From Pythium myriotylum (taxonomy: Eukaryota; Oomycota; Peronosporomycetes; Pythiales; Pythiaceae): a stretch of 64,000 bases of DNA. Made by a program: the position numbers and the translations under genes. The notes below the pieces were generated by a model, which was not told the DNA's origin, ran no database searches, and saw only the letters and a program-made list of their open reading frames with translations. The stretch spans positions 1,116,001 to 1,180,000 of the forward strand of contig JALJCQ010000024.1 in NCBI GenBank assembly GCA_023091665.1, read 5' to 3'. Shown in pieces: positions 30,227-39,479 of this stretch. Within the stretch, counting starts at the first letter, position 1; every line of letters starts with the position of its first letter.

Positions 30227-30540
30227 TTACACCCATGTGGCGTTCGGCGCGAGCGACTGGATCCAGCTCCTGGCCGCGTTTAGCTTGGAGTAGACACCTG
30301 GCTTGCCAGTCTCACCGCAGCCCTCGCCCCACGAGACAACCCCGACGAGGATATCACCCGAGCTCTGCTCGAAAATGAGTGACCCTGGCACGAGTCCTTG
30401 TTGGTCTTGCCACCCGCGCAGAACATGGACTCAGTGATGGCAGTCGGCAAGCCAACAGCCTTGCACGAAGCATCCGAGAGGACGGGGACGTCCACGTGCA
30501 ACAGCGCATTCGACGGGACGCCATCCTCCGAAGTCGTACC
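30227..30540 (-). pseudogene. Trypsin-like (S1) serine protease, C-terminal half, catalytic Ser deleted
   Basis: Continuation of the protease fragment at 35603-36060, separated by a Copia insertion. From the insertion point the frame reads G-T-T-S-E-D-G, H-V-D-V-P-V-L-S-D-A-S-C and M-F-C-A-G-G-K-T-N-K-D-S-C-Q-G. It should then enter G-D-S-G-G-P with the nucleophilic Ser. Instead about 13 bases are missing near 30385-30390 and the frame shifts; downstream, in another frame, L-I-F-E-Q-S-S-G-D, V-V-S-W-G-E-G-C and P-G-V-Y-S-K-L continue to a stop at 30227. The gene therefore lost its catalytic Ser block. It resembles oomycete secreted S1 proteases and the glucanase-inhibitor proteins derived from them. 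Confidence 0.8.
30536..30540. repeat. Copia 1 target-site duplication (GTACC), left
   Basis: GTACC directly before the 5' LTR and again at 35603-35607 directly after the 3' LTR. Confidence 0.85.
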
Positions 30541-30918
30541 TGTTGCAGTTGCAGCGCCTGTCTCTTGCCTGTGTCAACTCGGTGCAGAGACGGTGACGTC
30601 AGTCCGGACGCAGCATCCAGATGGAAGATGCGCTGTCGCAGATCCGGATACCGGACCAGCACAATCGACGGAAGTTGTGCTCTATGTGTTCTACTTGTTC
30701 TCGAATGTGGTTCGAGAACCGGCACAACAGTGCTTGTATGGTTTGTATATGAACATCGACGGAGGCCGATGGTTCTAGAACTTCGGTTCTAGAACACAGT
30801 ACTTAGCGTAGTGAGAGGGAGCCGCTCACTCCACTTGCGGACTCTAACTGAATACACTCACTTTCCATTTGTATTGCTAACGACCAAGTTCAGCGAACCA
30901 GTGCTCTGACTAGCAATA
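30541..30918 (+). repeat. Copia 1 5' LTR
   Basis: 378 bp, same as 35225-35602 by eye. It includes an inverted motif GGTTCTAGAACTTCGGTTCTAGAAC near its middle. Confidence 0.9.
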
Positions 30919-30922
30919 GGTT

Positions 30923-31768
30923 ATGAGCCCAAGGACTGTGACCATGTCCGTCCAGACGAACGACATTCTTACCGAAGGGAACTACTTCCTCTGGGCCTAC
31001 GGAACGACCATGGCGCTGCTGAAGAAGGGCCTGCGTGCCCACATTGACACGAAGAAGGAGGATGCAGACATGACGACGGAAGATTGGAAAGTCAACGACG
31101 AGAAGGCGTTAGCGATTGTTTCCATGCGACTGAGTCCTCCGTTCCAGATGATGGTGCGAAATGCAACCACGGCCATGGAGGCCTGGTTGATCCTCGAGCG
31201 GTACTTCGTGAAGCGGAACCTTCACAACCGTATCAACCTCCGAAAGAAGCTTCATGAGCTGCGCATGGTGCAAGGGGAAGACATCTCGGAGCACATGCTC
31301 AAGTTCGACAACCTCGTGATGGCCATGGAGGCCATCGGAGACCTCATGAAGGAGGACGAGAAGCTGGTGGTGCTGCTAGGCAGCCTGTCGTCAGAGTATG
31401 AAGCGATCGTGCGAGTCATCGAGAACAAGCCTGGTGTTGACCTGCTTGAGGCCAAGGAGATGCTCCGCAGAGAGTACGAGCGCATGCAAGAGAGGGAGGT
31501 GACGGAGACGGCCTACGTGTTGGGCGTCCACGGCGAGGACAGTTTGGACCGCGGCGACACGGCCAGGTTCAGGGCAAGGGCAAGGGGCCCCTGCACAAGA
31601 AGAAGCCGAGTGATGGTGGCAAATTCAACGGAAAGTGCTACAAGTGCAACAAATACGGGCACAAGGAAGCGAACTGTCCTTTGGCTGAGGGAAGTGAGCA
31701 CGTATTTTCTGCGACAAGTGCACCCATCTCGGGATGGCTCGTGGACAGTGGGGCCACATCCCATATGA
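30923..31768 (+). CDS. Copia 1 gag
   Basis: Nucleocapsid/capsid protein that packages element RNA into cytoplasmic particles. The N-terminal half has the retrotransposon-gag (UBN2-like) pattern: L-T-E-G-N-Y-F-L-W-A-Y, N-D-E-K-A-L-A-I-V, A-W-L-I-L-E-R-Y-F and L-L-G-S-L-S-S-E-Y-E-A-I-V. The frame as annotated departs from real gag sequence near 31540-31570. The zinc knuckle (C-Y-K-C-N-K-Y-G-H-K-E-A-N-C, 31636-31677) is in the pol frame, so one base appears to be missing there. Residues after about 205 in this frame are out-of-frame read-through. Confidence 0.8.
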   Translation: MSPRTVTMSVQTNDILTEGNYFLWAYGTTMALLKKGLRAHIDTKKEDADMTTEDWKVNDEKALAIVSMRLSPPFQMMVRNATTAMEAWLILERYFVKRNLHNRINLRKKLHELRMVQGEDISEHMLKFDNLVMAMEAIGDLMKEDEKLVVLLGSLSSEYEAIVRVIENKPGVDLLEAKEMLRREYERMQEREVTETAYVLGVHGEDSLDRGDTARFRARARGPCTRRSRVMVANSTESATSATNTGTRKRTVLWLREVSTYFLRQVHPSRDGSWTVGPHPI

Positions 31769-34305
31769 CCTTCGAAGAGCGCGACTTTGTGACATACAAG
31801 CGTTTTACTCACGGAACGCCTGTGGAGATGGCCGACGGCAACCAGCTCTACGCGGTGGCGTCGGGCTCTGTTCGTTTCAAGGCTAGCAATGGCAATCGTG
31901 TGACGCTGACACAAGTTCTCCACGTACCCGGGTTAGACAAGCGGCTGATATCGGTGTCGGCTCTGACGGAGAAGGATGTTGAGGTCCACTTCAAGCGTGA
32001 CTCATGTGTGATCTCGTACGAAGGCAAGCCACTGTTGCAGGTGCCTCGAATGGCCAAATCGTACACAGTGCACGCAGAGGCAGCGAGTAGTGCCCATGCT
32101 CGTCTCGACCACAGTGATGATCGTGATACTATCGGTGATCTTTTCGGTGATGCTTTTGGTGGTTCTACGGACGACGAGGTCGTGCTATCTGATGATGATA
32201 GTGTGAAAGAAGCTGGCACTAACGGTTTAAGCGCTAAATGTGACGCCAATGCGGGAGCGTTGAAGTGCAAAGACTTTGAGCTGTGGCACGCACGCATGAT
32301 GCACGTTGGTGACAGCCGTTTGGCAGATATTGTGAATGCGTGTGATGGTGTCCCCGCTAGTCTCGCCGACTGCAAGCACGATGAACTGTGTGACGCGTGT
32401 GTACAAGGCAAGATGTGTGTGGAGCGCTACCCACGGAGCGTTCGGTCAGGCGTAAAGACCATTGCACCGCTCGAAGTCATCCATAGTGATGTCATGGGTC
32501 CCATGCGAGTTTCTTCGTTTGGAAAAGCCAAGTACGCAGTGACCTTCGTGGATGACTACTCTCGGTTCACGGCAATCTACTTCATGAAATCCAAGTCCGA
32601 GGTGCTCACTCACTTCAAAAGATTCAAAGCTTGGATCGAGAACCAGCTCAGTAAGCGAATCAAGTGCATTCGATCGGACAATGGGGGCGAATACGTGAAC
32701 CACAACTTCGCCTCTTTCTGCCAGAAGTACGGCATCACACACCAACTTACTGTCCCGTACAGCCCTCAACAGAACGGAGTGGCTGAGAGAATGAACCGAA
32801 CGATTGCAGACGCCACTCGATCTGCGATGATCCACCGTGCAATGAATCAAAGATGGTGGGCTGAGGTGATGGCTGCTGTTGTGCACGTACTCAACCGAAT
32901 TCCGACGACAGTGCGTCCTGGACGATCTCCTTCACTGAGTCACCTTCGAGTGATTGGATGTGAGGGCAACGCGCACATTGACAAAAGCAAGCGCGGGAAG
33001 CTTGAGCCAAAGGCCTTCCAGTGTGTACTCCTGGGCTACTCCGAGACTACGAAGGGCTATCGTGTGTGGAACAAAGAGGCAAGCAAACTCGAAGTTGTGC
33101 GGTCGGTGGTGCTACGAGAGGTGGATTCACCGCGTTTCATCGAGGTCGTACCTGGTGAAAACAGAGTGGTGTTGCGGCGCGACGATGATCATGATGTTGT
33201 GGAAAAGCCAAACACAAGTCGCAATCCACAACCGATGGATGTGGATGAAGAAGGGCCACAGCACGAACCAAGATCTCTTACTGAAAGTCCGTCGACCATG
33301 TTGTCAACACCAAACCCAATGGAGCCAGAGTCCCCGGCACCAGTGCATCGTCAGCCAGAGGCCCCGCTGACACACCAACAGCAACCACAACTTGAGTACC
33401 AGACGACAACGAGTCCTTTGGTGTTCCATCCACCCGTGCGTCGCCTCGGTCGCCAGACAGTCGCAGCACTACCTACACCAATCGAAGATCGTCTCGTAGC
33501 TGTGCAGTCTACAGTCCCTTCAGTCGAGAACCAGTTAGTGCTGCGTCCTGAGAATGCGGTCGTCGTGAGGGGAGATCGGCGTGACGACGACATCAATCGG
33601 CGAGAACAGAAGCGACCACGACTCCTACCGGCACCAGAGCAAGCCAACGCAGTGAGTGAGGTGCCAACTTCGTATGAAGCAGCAATGCAGTCCACGAACG
33701 CAAGTAATTGGCAGGCAGCAGTGCGACGCGAACTGATGTCACTTGGTGAACACGAAGTGTGGGAGCTCGTGAGACCTCCTGAAGGCGCCCACATCGTCGG
33801 TTGCAAGTGGGTATTCGCTCTAAAGCGTAACGAGAAGGGTGAGATCGTGCGATACAAAGCTCGATTGGTGGCACAGGGGTTCAGCCAAGCGTTTGGGGTT
33901 GACTACAACGAGACGTACTCTTCCGTAGCTGCACTCAACTCGATTCGAATCCTACTCGCGTTATGCTATCAGCTTGGGTACATCGTGCACCAGTGTGATG
34001 TGGAGACTGCCTTCTTGCACGGAAAGATCAAAGAGACCATCTACACGCGTGTACCAGATGGTGTGGATCATCATCCCGATGAAGTGTGCCGCCTGAAGCG
34101 AAGCCTGTATGGTCTGAAGCAGGCCTCTGCCGTGTGGTACCAGACCATTACGAAGATCTTCGCTCAGATCGGCTTCAAGGCGTGCATGAGCGACCCATGT
34201 GTATTTGTAAAGAGGGTCGGACGTGACTTTATGTACATCAGTCTGTATGTGGATGACCTGTTGATCTTCGCGAGTACCAAATCATCGCTGTCAAAGACCA
34301 ACTGA
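31580..34305 (+). CDS. Copia 1 pol: zinc knuckle, protease, integrase, RT
   Basis: In order: CCHC knuckle (31636-31677); aspartic protease W-L-V-D-S-G-A-T-S-H-M; GAG-pre-integrase segment L-W-H-A-R-M-M-H-V-G; integrase with D-V-M-G-P, the D-D-Y-S-R and R-S-D-N-G-G-E-Y blocks, and P-Q-Q-N-G-V-A-E-R-M-N-R-T containing the catalytic Glu; a proline/acidic linker; and reverse transcriptase with C-K-W-V-F-A-L-K, A-R-L-V-A-Q-G-F and the catalytic Y-V-D-D-L-L. The frame stops at 34305 shortly after Y-V-D-D. The natural continuation is one base out of phase from about 34272, where the RT thumb resumes. Confidence 0.88.
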
Positions 34306-35216
34306 AGCAGCACTTCAAGATGAAGGACCTGGGCCCTGCGAAATACGTTATCGGGATGGAGATCCAGCACGACGTGAACAACAAAGTGATGAGCATCAAG
34401 CAGTCGCAGTTCATCCGCCGCCTTGTTGAGAAGTACAACCAGACGGACGCCACACCCGTGATGAACCCATGCGACAAGGGTCAGCTCATGACCAAACTCG
34501 ACACTCAGCCGTCGCTGTCTGAACAAGAACGGATGTCACGACGCCCATTCAGATCGCTGATTGGAGCACTGCAATACCTCGCGATGGGGACACGTCCCGA
34601 CATAGCGTACGCGGTGAGCTACCTCAGTCGCTTTGCTGAGCAGCCGCGCGAGGTGCATTGGAACGCTGCGATTCGCATCGTGCGTTACTTGAAAGGCACA
34701 GTGGACCTGGGCATCGCATACAAGGGCAAAGATGGATCGGTGACTTTTGCTGCATGGAGTGACTCAGATTGGGCCAGCGACACACACACGCGCCGATCGA
34801 CGACAGGCCTTATGTTGACAATGAACGGCGGACCAGTGGTGTTCAAGTCGAAGCTGCAGCGTACGGTGGCACTCAGCACAGCGGAAGCCGAGTACACCGC
34901 CATCTCCATGTGCACGCAGGAAGTACTATGGGCCAGGACGCTGCTGGAGGAGCTGGGACATGCACAGTCGCAGCCGACGATGATCAACACGGACAACAAG
35001 AGTACTATCGCAATGGCAAAGAACGTTGGCTACAGTGCCAGGGCCAAGCACGTGGATATTCGATACCACTTCGTCCGTGAGCATCTTGCCGAAGGTGCCA
35101 TCGATCTCCAGTACGTGCCATCAGCCTCACAGGTCGCCGACTTCCTCACGAAGCCCATTGAGGGTAAGACGTTCCAGCGCCTCATCTCGGCGTGCGGCCT
35201 CAAGGCAACGAGTTGA
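34272..35216 (+). CDS. Copia 1 pol C-terminus: RT thumb and RNase H
   Basis: Continues pol in another frame: M-K-D-L-G-P-A-K-Y-V-I-G-M-E (RT), T-R-P-D-I-A-Y-A-V-S-Y-L-S-R-F, then RNase H with W-S-D-S-D-W-A, S-T-A-E-A-E-Y and D-N-K-S-T-I-A. It ends just before the polypurine tract and 3' LTR. The single-base phase change from the upstream pol frame is the only defect I see. Confidence 0.85.
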   Translation, partial: EYQIIAVKDQLKQHFKMKDLGPAKYVIGMEIQHDVNNKVMSIKQSQFIRRLVEKYNQTDATPVMNPCDKGQLMTKLDTQPSLSEQERMSRRPFRSLIGALQYLAMGTRPDIAYAVSYLSRFAEQPREVHWNAAIRIVRYLKGTVDLGIAYKGKDGSVTFAAWSDSDWASDTHTRRSTTGLMLTMNGGPVVFKSKLQRTVALSTAEAEYTAISMCTQEVLWARTLLEELGHAQSQPTMINTDNKSTIAMAKNVGYSARAKHVDIRYHFVREHLAEGAIDLQYVPSASQVADFLTKPIEGKTFQRLISACGLKATS

Positions 35217-35224
35217 GGGGGGAG

Positions 35225-35602
35225 TGTTGCAGTTGCAGCGCCTGTCTCTTGCCTGTGTCAACTCGGTGCAGAGACGGTGACGTCAGTCCGGACGCAGCAT
35301 CCAGATGGAAGATGCGCTGTCGCAGATCCGGATACCGGACCAGCACAATCGACGGAAGTTGTGCTCTATGTGTTCTACTTGTTCTCGAATGTGGTTCGAG
35401 AACCGGCACAACAGTGCTTGTATGGTTTGTATATGAACATCGACGGAGGCCGATGGTTCTAGAACTTCGGTTCTAGAACACAGTACTTAGCGTAGTGAGA
35501 GGGAGCCGCTCACTCCACTTGCGGACTCTAACTGAATACACTCACTTTCCATTTGTATTGCTAACGACCAAGTTCAGCGAACCAGTGCTCTGACTAGCAA
35601 TA
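35225..35602 (+). repeat. Copia 1 3' LTR
   Basis: 378 bp, matching 30541-30918; preceded by a G-rich polypurine tract and followed by the GTACC duplication. Confidence 0.9.
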
Positions 35603-36060
35603 GTACCCAGCCCATGACAGTGGCCGTTGAGCCAACAAACGTCTCCGAGTCGGCCGAATAGAGCTTGATCGGTATGAATGACGATGCCGTAGCCAGCTCG
35701 ATGATGTTGTAGTCCCACGCGAACGTATCGTCCTCGCCTGGGTTCTTGGTACCTTCGTTGAAACGCGGGTGTGGCGTCTCCTTCTTCACAGCAATACACT
35801 CACCATCGCGGCTGCCGCTGAAGTAGTGCAAGCCGATCGAGACATAGGTGCCATCACCAGCGCAATGAGCCGCCGTGAGCACGTGACGAGGAGTGATAAA
35901 CGTGCCACCACAGAATGCCTCGCCCGTCTTGGACGAACGGAGACCGACCGTGATCTTCATGGTGTATCTCGCTGGGAGAGGCTCTGTGGTTTGCTGGTAA
36001 ATTGCAAAGTGTGAAAGGCGTTCTGCTGCCCGTGGAGCTCTGCCAGGCCCGCACATACCC
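35603..36060 (-). pseudogene. Trypsin-like (S1) serine protease, N-terminal half
   Basis: Minus-strand frame with T-E-P-L-P-A-R-Y-T, V-G-L-R-S-S-K-T-G and F-C-G-G-T-F-I-T-P-R-H-V-L-T-A-A-H-C (catalytic His), then F-A-W-D-Y-N-I-I-E-L (catalytic Asp position) and S-T-A-T-V-M-G-W, where the Copia element interrupts it. The rest is at 30227-30540. The usual I-V-G-G activation start is not clean: the frame runs upstream through N-I-E-G-M-C-G without a signal peptide, and a GTATGT near 36055 suggests a small intron or decay at the 5' end. Family members are secreted; this copy is broken by both insertion and deletion. Confidence 0.78.
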
Positions 36061-37043
36061 TCGATGTTCGTGGGCTCCCTTTTTGCAGCTATACTCATCC
36101 TATCTGCGTTCACACGTGCATCATATCCAACAAGGATGACGAGATTAGGCGAACACATGGCTGCACGCGAAAGAATTGGGGCACAAAGAATCAATGAAAC
36201 GAATTATCACCCAGTGAATCGTTACAATCACATGAGACCGGTCAAGACACATGAACCATCTCGTGAGGAGTTGGGCAACTGCAGGACACGAGTGCGCCGG
36301 GCACTCCAGACCTTGCCCCTGCGGCATAGAGCTCAAAGTATCAACATAGTGCTCAGCCTTCGGCCTTTGGGACCGCCCCGACATCGGCTTCGCTCCGGTG
36401 ACTCAACGTTAGATTGTGCATTCAGCGCGAGCTTATTGGCCCGCCGTCTGCAGTACCCACCCCCGCAACCATGGGACGCTACGGTGCTGTCGCGTCGGAC
36501 CCCCTCCTGATCGTGGCATGGCTCCCAAAGGTATGAAATCTTTCTGTATTTTTCACATTTCACTCCAGAAACATGGTGCGAAGATTGCTTGACTAAATAA
36601 ATCAAACTTCGCACCAAATGGACTAGATTGTCCAGGCGACAAACGGGAGATGTGACAATCCTTTGCAGTCACTCATCAATTTTCGGAAACACGTTCATCG
36701 TTTTATGCCTAGTTCGGTAGTAGAGCCCTTCATCGTGAGGAGGAAGGCGAGTTGTAGAATGAGAAGGATGTGGCGGAGAAACCGAGGGTATTGGGGATAT
36801 TATTTTCATTATTTTTCATCGTTTACCCTTGTTGACGGCAAGGTCGACGGGTCGGGCGGGTGATCAATCAGCTCCCGCAGATCCGGGCCTGTGGAAAGCC
36901 GACTGGTCACTAGACTCCTCCTCCTCCTCCTCCTCCTCCACCACCACCACCACCACCAGCAGCATCAGTGCCCTGTTGCGCCTCGGCAGTATTGCTCCAT
37001 TGTCACCGTCATGGAGTCGATGGTAAACAGTTTGTAGCCAGTA
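36061..37043. other. Intergenic; candidate signal-peptide ORF and CTC/CAC microsatellite
   Basis: A plus-strand ORF starting at 36064 (M-F-V-G-S-L-F-A-A-I-L-I-L-S-A-F) looks like a signal peptide followed by 130 polar residues, but lies head-to-head over the protease 5' end; function unknown. A trinucleotide microsatellite (CTC then CAC units) runs at about 36917-36963. Confidence 0.35.
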
Positions 37044-37048
37044 ACTTC
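37044..37048. repeat. Gypsy target-site duplication (ACTTC), left
   Basis: ACTTC directly before the 5' LTR; repeated at 45100-45104 directly after the 3' LTR. Confidence 0.85.
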
Positions 37049-37360
37049 TGTAATGGGCCCACAGCCCATTACAAGAGAGTAGGTTCTATAAGAGAGAGTT
37101 GTCCCTCCCGTGTCTCTGATTGGTCAGAGGCGCGTGTGTTCTTGTTGCATTTCCATTGGTGGAAATTATCTGAGATTTCATCCTATCAGAGGACGACACC
37201 GCATACATAGGTTTTATTAGGGACACCAGAGTAGGTTTAATGAGGTCCAGAGATGTCTGGACCTCTCAATGCAGAGTCCAATTTACCGTCAAGTCAAGAG
37301 CCCAATCTGAGCGTCGGGACAGGGGTCTCGACGCTGTGTAACGGATCTGCGCCCGTTACA
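37049..37360 (+). repeat. Gypsy 5' LTR
   Basis: 312 bp, same as 44788-45099 by eye. Begins with the hairpin-capable TGTAATGGGC-CCACA-GCCCATTACA. Confidence 0.9.
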
Positions 37361-37404
37361 CCTGGTAGCACTTCGTGGTCCGTCCACACGACCAAGACAT
37401 CAAG

Positions 37405-38436
37405 ATGGCCGACCTCAGCTTCGACCTCAGCCAGCTGACTCGTGCGGAACACTTCCCGCACCTCACCCAGTTTGAATGGGAGGCCCTCGGCCGCATGGCT
37501 GAGGCCGCTGGCCCTCTTGTTGTGAAGGCCCTCCTACGCAGCGGTGACGCGGAAGCCCAACGTCTCGCTGCTCAAGAGTTCATGATCCGTGAAATCGATG
37601 ACGCGCGCGCCCAGGCGCAGACTCTCGCGCGTCAGAAGAATTCGCCGCGTGTCGAACCGCTCAAGATCGACACATCCAAATATGGTGGCGACGAGAAGAC
37701 GCCACTTCGTCGCTGGTTCTGCGAGCTGGATGAGGCAATCGATGCCCGGCTCATCGTCGACGAAGAACAGAGGATCCGCTATGCCATGTCGCAACTGACT
37801 GGGAAGGTGAAGACTTGGGCCTATGGCCTCAGGTCTGCCGACCGGAAATGCTTTCGGTCGCTCGAAGACTTCAAGTCGAAGTTGCAGTCGACTTTCGAGC
37901 CGCCGCAGAGCGAATTCCGCATGCGCGCCGAGTTTCTCAGCGCGAAACAAGGTAATACCGACCTCCACTCTTATATCCAGCGGATGCGGTACCTCGCATC
38001 GTGCGTCGTCGGAAAGCCGATCGACATGGCTACACAAGTCGCGATGTTTATGACGGGTCTCCGCGATGGTCCAGCGAAGACACAACTTTTCCGGACTTAT
38101 CCAGAAACTCTCGAGGAAGCCTTCTCGATTGCGCTGACGGAAGACTACAACGCTCATCAGGCGCGCAGTTACGGTTATCGCAACCGTTACTCGGAGGCTC
38201 CGTCTGAGCCGGAGCCAATGGATCTGTCTGTCTTGCAGTTCCACGGTGGAGAAGGTAGTGGTGGCACCCGCTACGCGAAGAAAAGTTCGAAGAAGGGGAG
38301 CTGCTTTCGGTGCCAGAAAGCCGGCCACCACGCCAAAGATTGTCTCGCGCCGGCGCCAGCGTCGGTCGCCCAGGGCCGATCCGTCCGCTTCCATCAGCTG
38401 ACGGACGACTCGTCAAAAAACGAGTCGGACCGGTAG
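37405..38436 (+). CDS. Gypsy gag
   Basis: Capsid/nucleocapsid protein. The start at 37405 (M-A-D-L-S-F-D) is chosen over the in-frame Met at 37375. Retrotransposon-gag core: P-L-R-R-W-F-C-E-L-D-E-A-I, A-M-S-Q-L-T-G-K-V-K-T-W-A, F-K-S-K-L-Q-S-T-F-E-P, M-R-Y-L-A-S. Near the C-terminus is one CCHC knuckle, C-F-R-C-Q-K-A-G-H-H-A-K-D-C. It stops with TAG at 38434-38436; the protease frame overlaps and is one base back (-1). 343 aa. Confidence 0.88.
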   Translation: MADLSFDLSQLTRAEHFPHLTQFEWEALGRMAEAAGPLVVKALLRSGDAEAQRLAAQEFMIREIDDARAQAQTLARQKNSPRVEPLKIDTSKYGGDEKTPLRRWFCELDEAIDARLIVDEEQRIRYAMSQLTGKVKTWAYGLRSADRKCFRSLEDFKSKLQSTFEPPQSEFRMRAEFLSAKQGNTDLHSYIQRMRYLASCVVGKPIDMATQVAMFMTGLRDGPAKTQLFRTYPETLEEAFSIALTEDYNAHQARSYGYRNRYSEAPSEPEPMDLSVLQFHGGEGSGGTRYAKKSSKKGSCFRCQKAGHHAKDCLAPAPASVAQGRSVRFHQLTDDSSKNESDR

Positions 38437-38930
38437 GTGCGGGGCGCCCTACTGGCCGGAATGAGGCGGCGCGTGCAACGGTGGAGCACCGTCGCCTTGG
38501 CCCCAGCACGTCTGAGGCGTGTTTCAATTCCACCACCGGCAGTGGCTCCAACAAGTTGGTCACACTTCGCGTGAGAGTGATCGGAATGGATGAGCCGATC
38601 ACAGCCCTGCTGGATTGCGGAGCAACGAAGAATTTCGTTCGCATTGGTTGCCTGAAGGAGTGTTCGGGCATGAAGATTCGAGATGAAGTAGAGAAGATGA
38701 CGATTCGGCTTGCAGACGGCAGGCCGCGAGAAGTACCGAAGCATTCGGTACACATGAAGTATGTTCTCGGTGGATCCGAGAAGGAAGATGTGTTTTTCGC
38801 AATCGACATGGACAAGAGGTTCGATTGCATCTTCGGTTTGCCGTGGTTCGAACGCCACCAAACCCCGGATCGACTGGAAAAGCCGGTCCGTGAAGAGTGT
38901 CGGCGCTGTCGCGTCCGGCACCATCGATGA
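38437..38930 (+). CDS. Gypsy aspartic protease region
   Basis: Retropepsin-like domain in the -1 frame relative to gag: L-V-T-L-R-V-R-V-I-G-M then the active-site motif L-L-D-C-G-A-T-K-N-F-V (38606-38638; usual form D-[ST]-G-A, so Cys replaces Ser/Thr, as in some Gypsy families), and later I-F-G-L-P-W-F. The open frame starts at 38310 inside gag. After W-F-E-R-H the frame becomes nonsense and the natural continuation moves to another frame. Confidence 0.7.
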
Positions 38931-39443
38931 TGAAGCGTTCGCCGTTATCGACGAAGTCTGGTGGATGAACATGTCCGTATGTTCATCCGCAGCTACTACA
39001 GCCGCCACAGAGAGCGATGGCCCTGTCGGCGCTGATAGCTGCGAGTCGACCAGTTCGACTCCCGTCAAGGATGCTCCATCGATGGCGCCGTCGACGCCGC
39101 GTCGACGACGAGCTCGACGAAAGTCGGGCTCACACGCTGGGAAGCGCAAGCGTCTGCGCGCGAAACGTGCGCGCGCTGCACACGAGGCGTCGGTCGATTA
39201 CATCGTCGATGCATTTCTTGCTGAAGAGGAAGCGCAACGTGGCGGTTCCACAACGATTTGTGAAGATGACGCCGGCTTAGAGACCCAAGATTGCGATGAG
39301 AAACCGTGTCTCATCGCTTGCGAAGATGGAGACCGTGTATGCGACGAGAAACCGTGTCTCGTCGCTTTGGAAGACGGGGAGGAAGACATCCTGGCGGCTG
39401 TCTATACAACCGCGGCGCCGGCGTTCCAGCACATCCAAGTGCC

Positions 39444-39445
<2 letters not shown>
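38930..39445 (+). CDS. Gypsy protease-RT linker, acidic/basic
   Basis: Frame of the ORF 38761-39522: G-T-I-D-D-E-A-F-A-V-I-D-E, an Arg/Lys-rich stretch (R-R-R-R-A-R-R-K) and acidic repeats, with a duplicated C-D-E-K-P-C-L-[IV]-A unit. It ends in a poly-Pro encoded by the poly-C run, beyond which the RT frame is different. A linker of unknown function. Confidence 0.5.

Positions 39446-39478
<33 letters not shown>
39446..39478. repeat. Poly-C run, 33 bases
   Basis: 33 consecutive C on the plus strand at the linker-RT junction of the Gypsy element. CCC codes Pro in any phase, so its length decides whether linker and RT are in frame; as given they are not. Confidence 0.9.

Positions 39479-39479
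<1 letters not shown>

Larger units (their letters stand above)
30541..35602 (+). mobile_element. Ty1/Copia LTR retrotransposon (Copia 1), full length
   Basis: 5062 bp with two 378-bp LTRs (TGTTGCAG...AGCAATA) in which I see no difference, 5-bp target duplication GTACC, and Copia gene order gag-protease-integrase-RT-RNase H. A purine tract (GAGGGGGGAG) precedes the 3' LTR, and a putative primer-binding region (GGTTATGAGCCC) follows the 5' LTR. The identical LTRs indicate a recent insertion. Two single-base frame breaks interrupt the coding region. It is inserted into the S1 protease gene, in opposite orientation. Confidence 0.92.

Noticed and set aside
37534..38394. 286-codon minus-strand ORF opposite Gypsy gag
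   Set aside because: No patterned features; simple antisense shadow of gag, unlike the coiled-coil antisense ORF at 42951-44582.
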